Assembly: GCA_017308345.1 (NCBI GenBank)
Contig: JAFKFE010000779.1
Coordinates: 1-6,469 of the forward strand
Length of the DNA stretch: 6,469 nucleotides
Direction: 5' to 3'
From: Alphaproteobacteria bacterium
GTDB lineage: Bacteria > Pseudomonadota > Alphaproteobacteria > Rhizobiales > Rhizobiaceae
A program made the position numbers and the translations under genes. Below the pieces are notes generated by a model. That model saw nothing but the letters and a program-made list of their open reading frames with translations. It searched no databases and was not told where the DNA came from. The stretch's first letter is position 1; each line of letters opens with the position of its first letter. Below are positions 5,118 to 6,469 of the stretch, piece by piece.

Positions 5118-5720
5118 ATGAGCATTGCCAACCTGGTGCCGATGGTCATCGAGCAGTCGAGCCGCGGCGAACGCGCCTTCGACATTTTTTCGCGGCTGCT
5201 GCGCGAGCGCATCGTCTTCATCAACGGCGAGATCAACGACAGCGTGTCGGCGCTGGTCTGCGCGCAGCTCCTGTCGCTGGAATCGGACAATCCCGACAAG
5301 GAGATATCGCTCTATATCAACTCGCCCGGCGGCATGGTGACCAGCGGCTTCGCCATCTACGACACGATGCAGTACATCTCCTGCCCGGTGTCGACGGTGT
5401 GCATGGGCTTTGCCGCCTCGATGGGTTCCTTCCTGCTGATGGCCGGCACACCGGGGCGGCGCATCGCGCTGCCCAACACGAGGATCGTGCTGCATCAGCC
5501 GCTCGGCGGCTTCCAGGGCCAGGCCTCCGACATCCAGCGCCATGCCGAGGACATTGTGCGCACCAAGCAGCATATGACGGAGCTCTACGCCAGGCATTGC
5601 GGCCGGACCTATGAGGAGGTCGAGCGCACGCTCGACCGCGACTATTTCATGAGCGCCGCGGAAGCCAAGGACTGGGGCCTCGTCGACCACGTCTACGACA
5701 CGCGCAAGAAAGCGGCCTGA
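5118..5720 (+). CDS. clpP: ATP-dependent Clp protease proteolytic subunit (probable secondary ClpP paralogue)
   Basis: The 200-aa protein is a complete ClpP, the barrel-forming serine peptidase that degrades proteins unfolded by ClpX or ClpA. The catalytic triad is intact: Ser101 in GFAASMGS, His126 in [17 protein letters not shown], and Asp175 in RTLDRDYFM. The oxyanion strand INSPGG is at 67-72. The N-terminus, [26 protein letters not shown], fits the family, with a short or no propeptide. Start ATG 5118 has GAGGAG (5105-5110) seven bases upstream. No clpX or lon follows, unlike the main rhizobial clpP locus, and the sequence differs from the usual housekeeping rhizobial ClpP (for example [17 protein letters not shown]), so I take it as an extra paralogue. 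It begins 27 bp after the SRPBCC gene, which suggests cotranscription under the ArsR-type repressor. Its own promoter in that short gap is unlikely. Confidence 0.95.
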   Translation: MSIANLVPMVIEQSSRGERAFDIFSRLLRERIVFINGEINDSVSALVCAQLLSLESDNPDKEISLYINSPGGMVTSGFAIYDTMQYISCPVSTVCMGFAASMGSFLLMAGTPGRRIALPNTRIVLHQPLGGFQGQASDIQRHAEDIVRTKQHMTELYARHCGRTYEEVERTLDRDYFMSAAEAKDWGLVDHVYDTRKKAA

Positions 5721-5734
5721 CATCGCGGCCGGAC

Positions 5735-5759
5735 CGCGCGGCAATTTGATCGCCGCGCG
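5735..5759 (+). terminator. GC hairpin after clpP, possible terminator without U-tract
   Basis: CGCGCGGC (5735-5742) pairs perfectly with GCCGCGCG (5752-5759) around a nine-base loop, 15 bases after the clpP stop. No T-run follows on the plus strand, so intrinsic termination is uncertain; it could instead protect the mRNA 3' end or aid Rho-dependent ending. Confidence 0.4.
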
Positions 5760-5760
5760 T

Positions 5761-5790
5761 CTGGCATCGCTCCGGCCGCTTCCCTATAGT
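5761..5790 (+). promoter_or_regulatory. Candidate promoter for a leaderless mRNA
   Basis: CTGGCA (5761-5766, four of six to TTGACA), 18 bases, then TATAGT (5785-5790, five of six to TATAAT). The ATG at 5797 starts six bases after the -10, just where transcription should begin, and there is no Shine-Dalgarno. Confidence 0.5.
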
Positions 5791-5796
5791 CCGCGC

Positions 5797-6069
5797 ATGA
5801 TCAGGTCCATTCAGCCCAGACGTTTGTGCGCCGCGCTTGCCGGCGTGCTGATGGCCGGCGCCGCGCTTGCCGACGACGGCACGGCGCAGAAGCTGCCCGG
5901 CGTCAGCGGCGACTACCGCATCGCCAGGCCGGCGCCGCAGCCCGAACCGGATAACGCGCTGCCTGCCGGCGGCGACGGCACGTTCAAGATCGGCGACACC
6001 GATGTCAGGATTTCAGGCAGCATAACCATCGACATGGCGACGGGCGGCACGCGAATCCCCAACCACTGA
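5797..6069 (+). CDS. Small exported protein of unknown function
   Basis: From ATG 5797 the product is 90 aa. It starts with a clear signal peptide: MIRSIQPRRL as the basic part, then CAALAGVLMAGAALA, with cleavage expected after Ala25 (ALA before DDGT). The mature part is about 65 residues. It begins with a proline-rich, probably extended stretch (ARPAPQPEPDNALPAGG) and ends in TFKIGDTDVRISGSITIDMA, which alternates like one or two beta strands. That last segment faintly recalls the first strand of porin-like proteins, but the protein is far too short to be a porin and I do not recognise a family. A longer version from TTG 5746 would put 17 extra residues before the signal peptide and is less likely. 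The TATAGT six bases upstream and lack of a ribosome binding site point to a leaderless transcript. Export to the periplasm is inference from the signal sequence. Confidence 0.72.
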   Translation: MIRSIQPRRLCAALAGVLMAGAALADDGTAQKLPGVSGDYRIARPAPQPEPDNALPAGGDGTFKIGDTDVRISGSITIDMATGGTRIPNH

Positions 6070-6133
6070 TCGTCCTGCCTGAGAAATCCTGTCGCGCGTT
6101 TGTGACGATGCACGCCAACGAGCGTGAACGCGC

Positions 6134-6177
6134 AAAAAAAGTAAGCCCCATCCCTGCTTTGCAGACGGATGGGGCTT
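6134..6177 (-). terminator. Rho-independent terminator for minus-strand transcription
   Basis: AAGCCCCATCC (6143-6153) and GGATGGGGCTT (6167-6177) form a perfect 11-bp stem. Its 13-base loop holds a further small CTGC-TTT-GCAG hairpin. On the minus strand the stem is followed after two bases by seven Ts (plus-strand A7 at 6134-6140), a textbook U-tract. On the plus strand no T-run follows. It therefore ends a transcript arriving from the right, though the stem may also slow transcription from the left. Confidence 0.75.
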
Positions 6178-6293
6178 CATGGATCTGAAATCCAACTTTA
6201 GCCGGGAGTGGACTGCCGGCGTTCTGTTTCGGACGCAACGCGGCGTTCAGCCGACGATCCGACTATCGTCTCTGATTGTAGGGAATCGGCAAG

Positions 6294-6467
6294 TCACGGT
6301 TTGTCGGGCTGGCGTTTCAAGTCTGCCCTGGCACTTATGCCCGCCGCGGCTCCATCTCCGTGTGGAGCCTCAAGGGACTGTCCGGTGGCGTCATGCTCCG
6401 CTCCTGGGTCCGTTGCGACAATGTCGTTCGAAGCGCTGATCGCTATCACCTGCGGCGTCTCGCAGGC
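6294..6467 (-). CDS. Possible C-terminal end of an unrecognised protein entering from the right edge
   Basis: On the minus strand a frame is open from the window edge to a TGA at 6296-6294, giving 57 residues (it reads ACETPQVIAISASNDIVATD near the edge and ends LKRQPDKP). I recognise no family. Support is indirect: by my hand count about 70% of first, 56% of second and 67% of third codon positions are G or C, a coding-like order for first and second positions, and a minus-strand intrinsic terminator lies about 117 bp downstream. The opposite plus frame, also open, is rich in Cys and Ser and has the reverse bias. A non-coding RNA ending at the same terminator would be an alternative. Between its stop and the terminator (6178-6293) I see nothing I can name. 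Confidence 0.35.
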   Translation of the reverse strand, partial: ACETPQVIAISASNDIVATDPGAEHDATGQSLEAPHGDGAAAGISARADLKRQPDKP

Positions 6468-6469
6468 CG

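Noticed and set aside
6179..6439. 86-codon plus-strand open frame at the right end
   Set aside because: It starts inside the terminator stem region, has no ribosome binding site and no protein-like pattern.
6421..6469. Plus-strand ATG frame open to the right edge (MSFEALIAITCGVSQA)
   Set aside because: No Shine-Dalgarno precedes it, the upstream frame is Cys/Ser-rich, and the minus-strand frame has the better codon bias; too short to decide.
1..6469. CRISPR array, toxin-antitoxin pair, phage or other defence genes
   Set aside because: No regularly spaced direct repeats and no integrase, transposase, nuclease or toxin-like protein is visible on either strand.

Overview
The window is GC-rich DNA with strongly G/C-biased third codon positions. 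It most likely comes from an alphaproteobacterium of the Rhizobiales, and the protein set looks most like Mesorhizobium or a relative. The clearest lineage mark is a GTTC-N7-GTTC LexA box, the alphaproteobacterial SOS type, placed over the ssb promoter. The genus is inference from remembered protein similarity and was not checked by search.

Left part (1-1805): an AraC-family regulator runs leftward off the window edge. Divergent from it, after 82 bp, is a 178-aa DUF1579-like protein, followed by a glyoxalase/VOC gene broken by a small internal deletion with a frameshift. A strong 13-bp hairpin then carries the Shine-Dalgarno sequence of the next gene, marC.

Middle (1806-4293): a MarC-type membrane protein faces a YhfA-like OsmC protein. 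Upstream of osmC is a nested inverted-repeat element of about 213 bp whose outer end coincides with the stop codon of a four-helix DUF2306-type membrane protein. Upstream of that, on the same strand, is ssb with its SOS-type promoter.

Right part (4294-5720): three plus-strand genes lie close together. They are a cysteine-free ArsR-type repressor, an AHSA1/SRPBCC protein overlapping it by ATGA, and after 27 bp a complete ClpP-type serine peptidase. An AT-rich dyad over the arsR start is a candidate operator for the whole set.

Far right (5721-6469): a 90-aa exported protein, probably translated from a leaderless mRNA, is followed by about 400 bp without a clear complete gene. That stretch holds an intrinsic terminator with its U-tract on the minus strand and the possible tail of a minus-strand gene entering from beyond the right edge.

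Most genes are ordinary chromosomal housekeeping or stress genes. I see no phage, conjugative, CRISPR or recognisable defence locus. The unusual content lies in regulation and in the repeat element.
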